Assembly (NCBI GenBank): GCA_013336365.1
Contig: JAAXTT010000006.1
Coordinates: 1-27,128, forward strand
From: Peptococcaceae bacterium
GTDB lineage: Bacteria > Bacillota > Desulfotomaculia > Desulfotomaculales > Desulfocucumaceae
Length of the DNA stretch: 27,128 bases
Direction: 5' to 3'
Made by a program: the position numbers and the translations under genes. Of this stretch, positions 7,090-15,543 are shown piece by piece. Below the pieces are notes generated by a model. It saw only the letters and a list, made by a program, of their open reading frames with translations. It was not told where the DNA came from and did no database searches. The first letter of the stretch is position 1, and every line of letters starts with the position of its first letter.

Positions 7090-7579
7090 GATTATCTAAA
7101 TAATGGATATCTAGGCTATTCTCCAGATGATTACAGATCTTTTCAATGGTATTCCGATTAAATCCTCTGTTTCTTAAAAAGGAATTAATTTCCGGCTTAG
7201 AACAGCTATTTCGTTCGACCTTTTTTAATACCATTACAAGGGCCCTATCATACTCAAATTCTGACCCCATATCTTCAATAGCCTTATTTATTACAGAGGG
7301 CTTCACTCCAAGCAAACCAAGCTTTCCTCTTATCTTGGCAATGGAATATGTGTTCTTTTTTTCAATAAACCTCATAGTAAAATTGTAGTCATTTATAAAA
7401 TTATATTCAAACAGATATTCCATAACTTCAGCTATGATTTGAGGGGCGAGGCCCTTATCAGAAAGCTTATCCACCATTTCCTGTTCTGTTCTGTCCCGGT
7501 AGGTAAGAAGTCGGCAAGCATATCTTCTTGCCTTTTCATAAGTCTCATCGTCTTGCTGTCTATTTTTCACTGGAATCAT
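7079..7579 (-). CDS. recX: RecX family regulatory protein
   Basis: RecX binds RecA filaments and modulates, usually inhibits, recombinase activity. The 166-residue protein shows the tandem three-helix repeat pattern of the family: ARRYACRLLTYRDRTEQEMVDKL, then EVMEYLFEYNFINDYNFTMRFIE and KIRGKLGLLGVKPSVINKAI. It starts at ATG 7579 inside the 3' end of recA, overlapping it by 20 nt, so translation is probably coupled and no strong ribosome site is needed. Its last codons contain the -35 of the rny promoter. Sequence divergence is normal for RecX, and the overlap with recA makes the assignment secure. Confidence 0.9.
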   Translation of the reverse strand: MIPVKNRQQDDETYEKARRYACRLLTYRDRTEQEMVDKLSDKGLAPQIIAEVMEYLFEYNFINDYNFTMRFIEKKNTYSIAKIRGKLGLLGVKPSVINKAIEDMGSEFEYDRALVMVLKKVERNSCSKPEINSFLRNRGFNRNTIEKICNHLENSLDIHYLDNLDS

Positions 7580-8603
7580 TTTCTATCTCTGGTTTTAATG
7601 GCAAATCACTTTCAAGACCATAGTGCTGACGAATTTTATATTCCACCTCTTTAAGTAAATCCTGCTGGGTTTTAAGAAGCTCTTTAACATTTTCCCGCCC
7701 TTGGCCAAGGCGGTCATCGCCATATGAGTACCAGGCCCCACTCTTGTTAATGATATTCAACTCTGACGCCATATCCAATAATGCTCCCTCTCGGGATATT
7801 CCCTCACCAAACATAATATCAAATTCAGCCTGTTTAAAAGGTGGTGCTACTTTATTTTTTACCACCTTGACCCTGGTTCTGTTGCCCGTTACATCGTTAC
7901 CCTGTTTTAAGGATTCAATTCTTCGAACCTCAAGCCGTAGAGATGCATAAAACTTGAGTGCTCTGCCACCTGGAGTGGTCTCTGGATTACCAAACATAAT
8001 TCCTACCTTTTCCCGAAGCTGATTTATAAAAATTACTACCGTGCTTGACTTGCTCGTAATTCCTGTCAGTTTTCTCAAAGCCTGGGACATTAGTCTGGCC
8101 TGCAGACCAATATGAGAGTCCCCCATTTCTCCATCAATTTCTGCCTTGGGAACCAGAGCTGCCACAGAATCGATAACAACTATATCTACTGCTCCACTTC
8201 TTACCAAATGCTCACAAATTTCCAAAGCCTGCTCCCCTGTATCCGGCTGAGCTACCAAAAGATCATCTATGTTGACACCAATGTTTTTTGCATAGTTAGG
8301 ATCAAGTGCATGCTCTGCATCAATAAAGGCAGCAATCCCACCAAGTTTTTGTGTTTCTGCAATGATGTGGAGAGCCACAGTTGTTTTTCCCGAAGACTCT
8401 GGTCCAAAAACCTCAATAACCCTGCCCCGGGGAACTCCTCCAAGTCCTAAAGCAATATCCAGAGAAATAGCACCGGTTGGTATCGTTTCAATATTCAATT
8501 TGGCCCCGGAATCTCCCAGCTTCATAACTGCACCCTTGCCAAACTGTCTTTCTATTTGATTTAGTGCAGTATCCAAAGCTCTTGTTTTATCAATTTCCGC
8601 CAT
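7560..8603 (-). CDS. recA: Recombinase A
   Basis: RecA forms filaments on single-stranded DNA, drives homologous recombination, and promotes LexA self-cleavage in the SOS response. The 347-residue product has Walker A GPESSGKT at 67-74, Walker B IVVIDS at about 141-146, and the conserved GGRALKFYASLRLEVRR segment. I start it at ATG 8603 (MAEIDKTRAL), with GGGAGG 10 nt upstream. A longer frame from TTG 8621 would run through that site. The C-terminus is acidic, as usual, and overlaps recX. I found no LexA box or convincing promoter in the 179 nt upstream and no terminator after the helicase gene, so transcription from the LexA-boxed promoter ahead of pncC is likely. Confidence 0.98.
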   Translation of the reverse strand: MAEIDKTRALDTALNQIERQFGKGAVMKLGDSGAKLNIETIPTGAISLDIALGLGGVPRGRVIEVFGPESSGKTTVALHIIAETQKLGGIAAFIDAEHALDPNYAKNIGVNIDDLLVAQPDTGEQALEICEHLVRSGAVDIVVIDSVAALVPKAEIDGEMGDSHIGLQARLMSQALRKLTGITSKSSTVVIFINQLREKVGIMFGNPETTPGGRALKFYASLRLEVRRIESLKQGNDVTGNRTRVKVVKNKVAPPFKQAEFDIMFGEGISREGALLDMASELNIINKSGAWYSYGDDRLGQGRENVKELLKTQQDLLKEVEYKIRQHYGLESDLPLKPEIENDSSEK

Positions 8604-8782
8604 ATTAGAATTGCCTCCCAAATTTTATCTGTATAATATCTAAAAAAATCCTCAGTATTATCTTAATGTTTATTTTTTTCGTGGTCCACACTTTTTCAAT
8701 CATTGCTTTAGGGTATTTAAGCAGCCTCTGCAAAGGATTGTGGACAAGATTATTAGACAATACATTCTTTATCGGCTAACTT

Positions 8783-10378
8783 CTACTGTCTTCCTCTTGC
8801 CGGTTCGACACTGATTCTTCTGCCCTTGATAGTTTGTCTGTGTAAACATCCTATAACACAGCTTGCCCACTCATTAGGCACCTCTATAAATGTAAACCTG
8901 TCATATATCTGCAAATCTCCTATTAAATCAGCCGGAATTCCTGTTTCATCACATATCACCTGCACAAGTTCACTGGATTTGATATTATCCAGTCTGCCAA
9001 TGGTTATAAAAAGCCTGACCATCCCAGCCTTGGCACCTGTGTTTTTAAATGAAGGTATGCCACCGGCTGAAATTTCCTCAGAAACCGGGGCTTCTTCAGG
9101 CTCCGACATTTTCAATACAGCAGCAGCAATATCAACCGGATCATAATCATCAAGCAAAGGATCTATGATAGAACGGAAATATCCCAGTTTGCCACCCTCG
9201 ATAATCATCCTGATTCTTTCCTTTAACCCATCCCGTTGCCTCTCCGCCATATCTGCAGAATCCGGCAAATGCTCTCTGCGAATCCTTGTTTTTGTAATTC
9301 TCTCTATAAGCCTCAATTGGGGATAATCCCTGGGAGTTATAAGGGTTACCGCCATTCCCTCCTTGCCTGCCCTGCCGGTGCGACCAATGCGATGGACATA
9401 AAATTCCACATCCTGAGGCAGATCATAATTAATAACATGGGAAATGTTCTCAATATCCAGACCTCTGGCTGCCACATCAGTTGCTACCAAAACCTCTATC
9501 TGGTTATTTTTAAAACGTCTCATCACTTGATTTCTTTGATGCTGACTTAAATCTCCATGAAGACCGGCAACCGGATATGCTCTGGCCTCCATTTTAGCAA
9601 CCAGCTCATCAACACCTCTTTTGGTACGACAAAAAATTATAGCCTTAGAAATTTCCAAAATATCTAAAAGCCTTGTAACGGCTTCCACCTTTTCTCTTTC
9701 CTTGGTTTCATAGTATACCTGATCGATTTGTGGTACGGTTATATTGCCACGACTTACAGTAATAAATTCTGGATTATTAAGATAACGACGAGTCAGCTCT
9801 TGGATTTCTTTGGAGATTGTGGCAGAAAAAAACAGTGTCTGCCTTTCCTCTGAGGTAGCCTTCATTATTGCCTCAACATCTTCAATAAAACCCATATCCA
9901 ACATTTCATCAGCTTCATCCAGAACCACCATCTTTACCCTATCCAATTTCAGAGTCTTTCTTCTGAGATGGTCCAAAAGTCTGCCCGGTGTACCTATTAC
10001 AACATGAACCCCAAATCGCAAAGCTCTCATCTGCCGCTCTATCGATTCTCCTCCATATATTGGCAAGGTTTTAATTCTTTTATGTTTGCCTATCTTGGAA
10101 ATTTCTTCAGCAACCTGAATTGCCAGCTCTCTTGTGGGAGTAACCACCAAGGCCTGGATTCCTTCCTTTGTGTTCAATCTCTCCACAATAGGTATGCCAA
10201 AGGCTGCTGTTTTACCTGTCCCGGTCTGAGCTTGGCCAATAACATCTTTTCCCTCAAGAAGCAAGGGAATAGTCTTGGCCTGAATTGGTGTAGGCTCCTC
10301 AAATCCCATATCTGCAAGGGCGTGAGCAGTTTTTTTACTAATGCTTAGTTCTCCAAAATTAACATATTCAGTTTGCAA
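8783..10378 (-). CDS. deaD: DEAD-box ATP-dependent RNA helicase with C-terminal DbpA-type RNA-binding domain
   Basis: This 531-residue enzyme of the CsdA/DeaD-CshA group unwinds RNA in ribosome assembly, cold adaptation or mRNA decay. Motifs are the Q motif GFEEPTPIQ, Walker A AQTGTGKT (50-57), PTRELAIQ, DEAD (LDEADEMLDMGF), SAT, and HRIGRTGRAG. The C-terminal about 75 residues (VRLFITIGRLDNIKSSELVQ to GRRISVEP) match the DbpA RNA-binding fold. The TTG start has AAGGAGAG 7 nt upstream. It lies between pncC and recA, where many Bacillota have pncC/cinA directly ahead of recA, so it appears to be an insertion in that unit and would fall under the same LexA-boxed promoter. Which paralogue name fits best (cshA, deaD, dbpA) cannot be settled here. 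Confidence 0.94.
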   Translation of the reverse strand: MQTEYVNFGELSISKKTAHALADMGFEEPTPIQAKTIPLLLEGKDVIGQAQTGTGKTAAFGIPIVERLNTKEGIQALVVTPTRELAIQVAEEISKIGKHKRIKTLPIYGGESIERQMRALRFGVHVVIGTPGRLLDHLRRKTLKLDRVKMVVLDEADEMLDMGFIEDVEAIMKATSEERQTLFFSATISKEIQELTRRYLNNPEFITVSRGNITVPQIDQVYYETKEREKVEAVTRLLDILEISKAIIFCRTKRGVDELVAKMEARAYPVAGLHGDLSQHQRNQVMRRFKNNQIEVLVATDVAARGLDIENISHVINYDLPQDVEFYVHRIGRTGRAGKEGMAVTLITPRDYPQLRLIERITKTRIRREHLPDSADMAERQRDGLKERIRMIIEGGKLGYFRSIIDPLLDDYDPVDIAAAVLKMSEPEEAPVSEEISAGGIPSFKNTGAKAGMVRLFITIGRLDNIKSSELVQVICDETGIPADLIGDLQIYDRFTFIEVPNEWASCVIGCLHRQTIKGRRISVEPARGRQ

Positions 10379-10426
10379 AATAATTCTCTCCTTCTAATAT
10401 CAAAATCTATCGAAAACATCTCGGCA

Positions 10427-10936
10427 TTATTTTTTACTTACAAATAGATTCTGCAAATAAGTAACAACCATCTCCAATGATGAAATAAGACTTTTTTCTC
10501 TTACCTCAATGCGAGAACCTCTAAAATTAAATTCATCTACTAGATTGCCACAGGGGCCCGATATTGCTATATAAACCAGACCCACAGGCTTTTTTGAACA
10601 ATCACTGACAGGACCGGCAATACCGGTAATGCCCAAGGCTAAGTCAGTCTGCATAAGTTCCTTGACTCCTTTGGCCATTGAAAGTGCAACCTCAGAACTT
10701 ACCGCACCATATTTATCTAATTCCTCCCAGGGAACACTGAGAAGGGCATTTTTTATTTTATTGCTATAAGCAACTACCCCACCAATAAAATATACAGAGC
10801 TTCCCGGAATATCTGTGATTTTAGCTGAAATCAAACCCCCGGTACAGGATTCGGCCACTGAAAGCTTTAGTTCCTTTTTCCTGAGCAACAATCCGGCTTC
10901 TTCAGTCAATGTGTAAATTCTATCTGGGCTTGCCAC
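10427..10936 (-). CDS. pncC: Nicotinamide-nucleotide amidase, stand-alone CinA C-terminal domain
   Basis: PncC deamidates nicotinamide mononucleotide to nicotinate mononucleotide in the pyridine nucleotide cycle. The 169-residue product is only the C-terminal domain of CinA. The N-terminal molybdopterin-binding-like domain is absent, and the ORF has its own good start (GTG, with GGGGGTG 7 nt upstream), so this is a short-form gene rather than a fragment. The active-site signature VAESCTGGLIS lies at 27-37 (Ser30 likely nucleophile). YSNKIKNALL around Lys60 and ITGIAGP are also conserved. It heads a unit with the DEAD-box helicase and recA and has a promoter overlapped by a LexA-type box. A cinA/pncC gene next to recA is common in Bacillota. 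Confidence 0.93.
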   Translation of the reverse strand: MASPDRIYTLTEEAGLLLRKKELKLSVAESCTGGLISAKITDIPGSSVYFIGGVVAYSNKIKNALLSVPWEELDKYGAVSSEVALSMAKGVKELMQTDLALGITGIAGPVSDCSKKPVGLVYIAISGPCGNLVDEFNFRGSRIEVREKSLISSLEMVVTYLQNLFVSKK

Positions 10937-10987
10937 TTAAAGACACCCCCAAGGTCAAGACTAATAAATTCTATCAAGGACTATTAC

Positions 10988-11016
10988 ATTATACAGCATA
11001 TAATCCAACAGAACAA
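10988..11016 (-). promoter_or_regulatory. Promoter of pncC-deaD-(recA-recX)
   Basis: TTGTTC (minus strand, 11016-11011) and a perfect TATAAT (10993-10988) are separated by 17 nt. The predicted start near 10981 leaves about 45 nt to the pncC start. The -35 is embedded in a LexA-type palindrome. Confidence 0.7.
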
Positions 11017-11023
11017 TAGTTCT
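11010..11023. promoter_or_regulatory. LexA/DinR-type SOS operator
   Basis: A perfect palindrome, AGAAC-N4-GTTCT, contains the Gram-positive LexA core GAAC-N4-GTTC (11011-11022). It overlaps the -35 hexamer of the pncC promoter, so a bound repressor would block RNA polymerase. Position, symmetry and the recA gene downstream all fit an SOS operator. I found no second copy in the short region directly before recA. Confidence 0.75.
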
Positions 11024-11118
11024 ATTTTGCTAAAATATACCCCAAAGCTAAAAAATACTCCCTTTAAAGCAACCGTAAATAACTAATCTGATTACTTCAA
11101 AGAGAGTCTCTATAGTTA

Positions 11119-11652
11119 TCAATAGCCATCCTTCTTTATAACTGACCAACTGCGATAAAAATAATCCCATCCGGACCAAAGAGTGAAGATAACTGCCACT
11201 GCAACTGAGGAATAAACCAACCAAAAAGGCAGATCCTTCAGAAAAAACAGGGCTACAATGGCTATAATTTGAGTTACAGTTTTAATTTTGCCTAAATTGC
11301 CTGCAGCAATAATTATTCCATCTGACATGGCTAGAGCCCTAAGTCCGGTAACAGATATCTCCCGACCGATTATTATTAAGGTTACCCATGAAGGAAGCCT
11401 GTGCAACTCGGTAAGAACTATCAGAGCACTGGAAACTAAAAGCTTGTCTGCCAATGGGTCCATAAATTTGCCTAGGGTTGTCACCTGCTTGCGTTTTCTG
11501 GCAATGTAACCATCAAGTCCATCAGTACTTGCAGCCAGAATAAATATTGCCGCAGCAATATAGTCCCCATAGCTTACCTTTAAAGATACAACCGCAACAA
11601 ATACCGGAATCAGAAATATTCTGATCAGTGTCAACCGGTTAGGAAGATTCAT
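11119..11652 (-). CDS. pgsA: CDP-diacylglycerol--glycerol-3-phosphate 3-phosphatidyltransferase
   Basis: PgsA makes phosphatidylglycerophosphate from CDP-diacylglycerol and glycerol-3-phosphate, the committed step to phosphatidylglycerol, in the cytoplasmic membrane. The 177-residue protein is mostly hydrophobic, with several membrane helices. It has the full CDP-alcohol phosphotransferase signature: Asp44, Asp47-Gly48, Ala51-Arg52, Gly61, Asp65 and Asp69. It starts at ATG 11652 inside the 3' end of rimO (14-nt overlap), with AGGAG 9 nt upstream, so translation is coupled to rimO. The rimO-pgsA-cinA-recA order is common in Clostridia. No terminator is evident after it. Confidence 0.95.
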   Translation of the reverse strand: MNLPNRLTLIRIFLIPVFVAVVSLKVSYGDYIAAAIFILAASTDGLDGYIARKRKQVTTLGKFMDPLADKLLVSSALIVLTELHRLPSWVTLIIIGREISVTGLRALAMSDGIIIAAGNLGKIKTVTQIIAIVALFFLKDLPFWLVYSSVAVAVIFTLWSGWDYFYRSWSVIKKDGY

Positions 11653-12982
11653 TAATCATAACTCCTCTTAAGCTATAATCAAAAGCCCCAGTCACTTTAA
11701 TCAATATAAACTGACCCGGCCTTAGCACCTTAAACCCAGAAGAAAAAAGGATATTACCATCTATCTCTGGGGCATCCCCTTGAGATCTGCCAATGTATAA
11801 ATTGCCAGGTCCTTTTTTCTTGCCATCCACCAAAACCTTTATTATCTCTCCTATTCTCTGGTTATTAATGTCTCTGGATATTTTTCTTTGCAGAAGCATT
11901 ATTTCATTATATCTGAAGTCTTTAACTTCCTGGGGAACCGAATCTATCATTTTATCAGCTGCGGTTCCTTCCTCAGAACTAAATTTAAACGCACCCAGTC
12001 TATCAAACCTTGTTTCCTTAATAAAAGAATAAAGCTCTTGATAATCCTTGTCGTTTTCTCCGGGAAATCCAACCATAAAGGTAGTCCTTAAAGTCAAGTC
12101 AGCTATTGATTCTCTCAAATTATAAACCAATCGCCGTATTTCCTCCGATGAACCTAGTCGATTCATTCTGATTAAAACCGAATCGCTGATATGTTGCAGA
12201 GGAAGATCGATATACTTACAAATATTATCCTCTTTCGCTATAACCTCAATAAGCTCCTTATTAAATTGAGAGGGATAGCAGTACATTAGCCTAATCCAAC
12301 AAGGTCCCAAGGAGGCAAGTCTTTTCAAAAGCTCTGATATCATTGGACGGGAATAAATATCAATTCCATATACAGTCGTATCCTGGGCAACAAGAATTAT
12401 TTCCTGCACGCCTTTTTTAATAAGTAATTTTACCTCATTTTCAATGGCTTGGATTGGTCTGCTTCTATACCTTCCTCTTATTCCGGGAATAGCACAGTAT
12501 GCACAGCGATTACTGCAACCCTCTGCTATTTTAACATATGCCCAGTGAGAGGGGGTTGTAATCAGGCGGGGAATTTCCAAGGCATAATCAAAATCCGATC
12601 CTTCTGAACAATATTTACTGTCTCTATTTATTGCACCTTCCGCAATAGCAACAATTCTACCAATATCCCCGGGAGCAATAAAACCATCAATTTCCGGAAT
12701 ATCGGCCATCAACTCTTTCCTGTATCGTTGGACCAGACATCCTGCTACCAATAACGTTTCCAGATTACCATGTTTTTTTAATCCGGCAGTTTCCAAAATT
12801 GTTTTTATTGCTTCCTCTTTAGCCTCTTTAATAAAACCACAGGTATTAATAAGTATAATCTTTGCATCATTTATCTGAAAAGTAATTGTGAACCCAGCGT
12901 CTGTGAGTAGGCCCAGCATTATTTCCGTGTCAACCAAGTTTTTAGAGCATCCTAAGCTGATTACTCCGATTTTTCTATTCAT
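11639..12982 (-). CDS. rimO: Ribosomal protein S12 methylthiotransferase
   Basis: RimO is a radical-SAM enzyme that adds a methylthio group to the conserved aspartate of ribosomal protein S12. The 447-residue product has the N-terminal UPF0004 cluster cysteines at 12 (LGCSKNLVD), 48 (NTCGF) and 82 (AGCLVQRY). The radical-SAM CxxxCxxC follows as Cys156, Cys160 and Cys163 (GCSNRCAYCAIPG), and the C-terminal region is TRAM-like. LGCSKNLVDTE at the start separates RimO from its paralogue MiaB. The ATG start has AGGAAGG 4 nt upstream. It overlaps pgsA and follows the pnp terminator, so it begins a new transcript. Confidence 0.96.
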   Translation of the reverse strand: MNRKIGVISLGCSKNLVDTEIMLGLLTDAGFTITFQINDAKIILINTCGFIKEAKEEAIKTILETAGLKKHGNLETLLVAGCLVQRYRKELMADIPEIDGFIAPGDIGRIVAIAEGAINRDSKYCSEGSDFDYALEIPRLITTPSHWAYVKIAEGCSNRCAYCAIPGIRGRYRSRPIQAIENEVKLLIKKGVQEIILVAQDTTVYGIDIYSRPMISELLKRLASLGPCWIRLMYCYPSQFNKELIEVIAKEDNICKYIDLPLQHISDSVLIRMNRLGSSEEIRRLVYNLRESIADLTLRTTFMVGFPGENDKDYQELYSFIKETRFDRLGAFKFSSEEGTAADKMIDSVPQEVKDFRYNEIMLLQRKISRDINNQRIGEIIKVLVDGKKKGPGNLYIGRSQGDAPEIDGNILFSSGFKVLRPGQFILIKVTGAFDYSLRGVMINESS

Positions 12983-13019
12983 AGTGCCTTCCTGTTCAAA
13001 ACAATGTCATATAGAAGTC

Positions 13020-13048
13020 ATTTTATCACGTATTATCCAAACTGGAAA
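13020..13048 (-). promoter_or_regulatory. Candidate promoter of rimO-pgsA
   Basis: TTTCCA (minus strand, 13048-13043) and TAAAAT (13025-13020) are separated by 17 nt, about 40 nt ahead of the rimO start and downstream of the pnp terminator. The -35 matches at only four of six positions. Confidence 0.4.
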
Positions 13049-13112
13049 AGTAAAAATAAAATATATTACAGCCACTGGAAGTAAATCGAAATGTCTGAAC
13101 AATCTATAATTC

Positions 13113-13138
13113 AAAAAAGGACGCCATTATGGCGTCCT
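13113..13138 (-). terminator. Intrinsic terminator after pnp
   Basis: A perfect 9-bp GC-rich stem AGGACGCCA/TGGCGTCCT (13138-13130 with 13126-13118), with a 3-nt loop, is followed by T residues on the minus strand. It lies about 43 nt after the pnp stop. This is one of the clearest terminators in the window. Confidence 0.9.
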
Positions 13139-13180
13139 AACATAACTGATTCCCTTATTAAAACCTTTGAATAATACCTA

Positions 13181-15406
13181 TTAACGATCTCTTCTGCCTT
13201 GATCTCTTGAAGGTCTAGGCCTGTCTCCACGGCTGAAATCAGCTTCACCTCTATTTGCTGGAGTTCCCGGAGGTAAAGGCATTGCATCCTTCCGTGAAAG
13301 CTTGAGCCGTCCTTGGTTGTCGTAGCCAATCGACTTAACCAGAATAATATCTCCTTCTTTAACCACATCTTCAGTTTTGGCAACCCTTTGATGGTCCAAT
13401 TGAGAAATATGGACAAGTCCCTCTTTACCCGGCAATCCTAAAATCCCGGGAACAACTTCTACAAAAGCACCGAAGTCAGTCACTCTGGTGACCTTGCCGT
13501 TATATAGCTCCCCATCCTTAACATCACTGGTTATGTTCTCAATTATGGCTCTGGCTTTTTCCCCTGCTGCCGGATCTACTGCAGCAATATAAACACGTCC
13601 ATCATCTTCAATATCTATTTCGACCCCGGTTTCCTCAACAATTTTCTTGATTATTTTGCCCCCGGGTCCGATTACTTCTCTTATTTTATCCGGATCAATA
13701 TTCATATGAATTATTCTGGGAGCATAAGGTGACAATTCTGTTCTGGGTTTTTCAATCCTGGCAGTCATTTTTCCTAAAATATGCATCCTGGCTGCATTTG
13801 CCTGAATAATAGCCCTTTCCAGAACGTCATGGGTAACTCCCTTAACCTTGATATCCATTTGCAATGCCGTTATACCCTGCTCACTGCCCGCCACCTTGAA
13901 GTCCATATCACCAAGATGATCCTCAATACCCTGGATATCTGTTAAAATAGCAACATCATCACCTTCGATAATCAAACCCATAGCTGCTCCGGCAACAGGT
14001 GACTTAATAGGAACACCTGCATCCATAAGTGCCAAGCTACTACCGCAGACACTTCCCATTGAACTGGAACCGTTTGACTCAAGAACCTCTGATACTATTC
14101 TGATAGTATAGGGAAAGCTTTCCTCTGATGGCATTACAAATTCCAAAGCTCTTTCAGCCAAAGCACCATGTCCTATTTCCCTTCTGCCCGGAGAACGCAT
14201 GAATTTTGCTTCTCCTGTACTGTATGGAGGAAAATTATAATGGTGCATAAAACGTTTAGTTTCATCCAAGGTCAAATCATCTAAGCGCTGCTCCTCTGAA
14301 ATGGCACCAAGGGTTACCACTGAAAGAACCTGTGTCTGCCCTCTGGTAAACAAGCCTGAGCCGTGAGTTCTCGGTAGAATACCAACCTCAGCTGAAATAT
14401 CTCTCACTTCGTCAGTTTTACGTCCATCTATCCGAATCTTGTCCTTTAAAATCATCTGGCGCAGAGCATTTTTTTCAGCAGAATCGATTATTTCTTGTAA
14501 AAATGCATTTTGGTCCGGGAAAGACTCAGAGAATTGCATTAATATCTCTTCTCTTATCGAATCAAAATGGTCCTCACGAGAATCCTTCGCTAATCTATTA
14601 TCAACACAATACCGGGCTGCTACATCCATTTTTTCCTTTGCAACCGGATATATCTCTGCCTGGAGCTCCTCGGGTACCTGATTAATTTCCGGTACTATTT
14701 TTTCTTGAGCCAATCCCAGGGCAAAAGCTTCCTGTCTGAATTTTTCAATAAAATCTGTTATTTCCTTAATCAAATCATGACCCTTTTTTATACCCTCCAG
14801 CAATACTTCCTGGGGTACCTCCTTGGCACCTGCCTCCACCATCATAACCGCATCACCGGTTCCGGCTACTACCAGGTGTAAATCACTCTTTTCGGTTTCC
14901 TCAATATTGGGGTTGAAAATCATTTCTCCGTCGACTCTGCCTACCACAATTCCTCCGATAGGTCCATAAAAAGGAATTTTGCTTATGTGAAGGGCAGCAG
15001 ATGCACCAATCATGGCCGCCATCTGAGGTGCATGGTCCTGGTCAACCGAAAGAACAGTAGCAATTACTTGAACCTCATTCCTAAAGCCCTTGGGGAAAAG
15101 AGGTCTGATCGGACGATCAATCAGTCTTCCAGAAAGTATTGCTTTCTCACTTGGTCGTCCTTCTCTCTTGATAAACCCACCAGGGATTTTTCCAACTGCA
15201 TAGAGTCTTTCTTCATATTCCACTGTTAAAGGGAAAAAATCTATATCTCTTTTGTTTTTAGACATAGTAGCAGTTACTAAAATAACTGTGTCACCATATC
15301 TGACCAAAACAGCTCCACTGGCCTGTTTTGCCAAACGGCCAGTCTCTAGAATCATTTTTTTTCCTGCAATTTCAAATGTTTTAACTAATACATTTCCTTC
15401 AAACAT
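13181..15406 (-). CDS. pnp: Polyribonucleotide nucleotidyltransferase (PNPase)
   Basis: PNPase is the trimeric 3'-5' phosphorolytic exoribonuclease that degrades mRNA fragments and can add heteropolymeric tails. The 741-residue product has two RNase PH-like domains joined by a helical domain (FMHHYNFPPYSTGE and GRREIGHGALAERAL in the catalytic second half). A KH domain with GPGGKIIKKIVEETG follows at about 575-590, then an S1 domain (GKVTRVTDFGAFVEV, EGLVHISQL) at about 630-700. An Arg/Asp/Gly-rich tail ends the protein. Start ATG 15406 (MFEGNVLVKTFEIAGKKM) has GGAGGA 8 nt upstream. A GTG at 15427 would add seven residues across that site. The gene follows rpsO, the usual partner, and no convincing separate promoter is seen, so read-through of the rpsO terminator is likely. 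Confidence 0.97.
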   Translation of the reverse strand: MFEGNVLVKTFEIAGKKMILETGRLAKQASGAVLVRYGDTVILVTATMSKNKRDIDFFPLTVEYEERLYAVGKIPGGFIKREGRPSEKAILSGRLIDRPIRPLFPKGFRNEVQVIATVLSVDQDHAPQMAAMIGASAALHISKIPFYGPIGGIVVGRVDGEMIFNPNIEETEKSDLHLVVAGTGDAVMMVEAGAKEVPQEVLLEGIKKGHDLIKEITDFIEKFRQEAFALGLAQEKIVPEINQVPEELQAEIYPVAKEKMDVAARYCVDNRLAKDSREDHFDSIREEILMQFSESFPDQNAFLQEIIDSAEKNALRQMILKDKIRIDGRKTDEVRDISAEVGILPRTHGSGLFTRGQTQVLSVVTLGAISEEQRLDDLTLDETKRFMHHYNFPPYSTGEAKFMRSPGRREIGHGALAERALEFVMPSEESFPYTIRIVSEVLESNGSSSMGSVCGSSLALMDAGVPIKSPVAGAAMGLIIEGDDVAILTDIQGIEDHLGDMDFKVAGSEQGITALQMDIKVKGVTHDVLERAIIQANAARMHILGKMTARIEKPRTELSPYAPRIIHMNIDPDKIREVIGPGGKIIKKIVEETGVEIDIEDDGRVYIAAVDPAAGEKARAIIENITSDVKDGELYNGKVTRVTDFGAFVEVVPGILGLPGKEGLVHISQLDHQRVAKTEDVVKEGDIILVKSIGYDNQGRLKLSRKDAMPLPPGTPANRGEADFSRGDRPRPSRDQGRRDR

Positions 15407-15510
15407 GGGGCGAATCCTCCATATCACTTTTCATCCATTTAGAATGCTATTCTCTATTTTACCCAGCATTTCCTTCTTACATTAATTAGAAAATACCTTT
15501 ATCAGTATAA

Positions 15511-15540
15511 AAAATAAGCGGATAAAATTCCGCTTATTTA
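15511..15540 (-). terminator. Intrinsic terminator between rpsO and pnp
   Basis: AAATAAGCGG/CCGCTTATTT (15539-15530 with 15521-15512), with an 8-nt loop, is followed by T residues on the minus strand. It starts only about 5 nt after the rpsO stop codon. It probably sets a lower level of pnp relative to rpsO by partial read-through. Confidence 0.8.
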
Positions 15541-15543
15541 ATA

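Noticed and set aside
8604..8782. LexA box directly upstream of recA
   Set aside because: No GAAC-N4-GTTC or near match on reading the region. The only box found is at 11011-11022.
13111..13416. 101-codon minus-strand ORF over the end of pnp
   Set aside because: It is out of frame inside pnp and runs through the pnp terminator hairpin, so it is a shadow frame.
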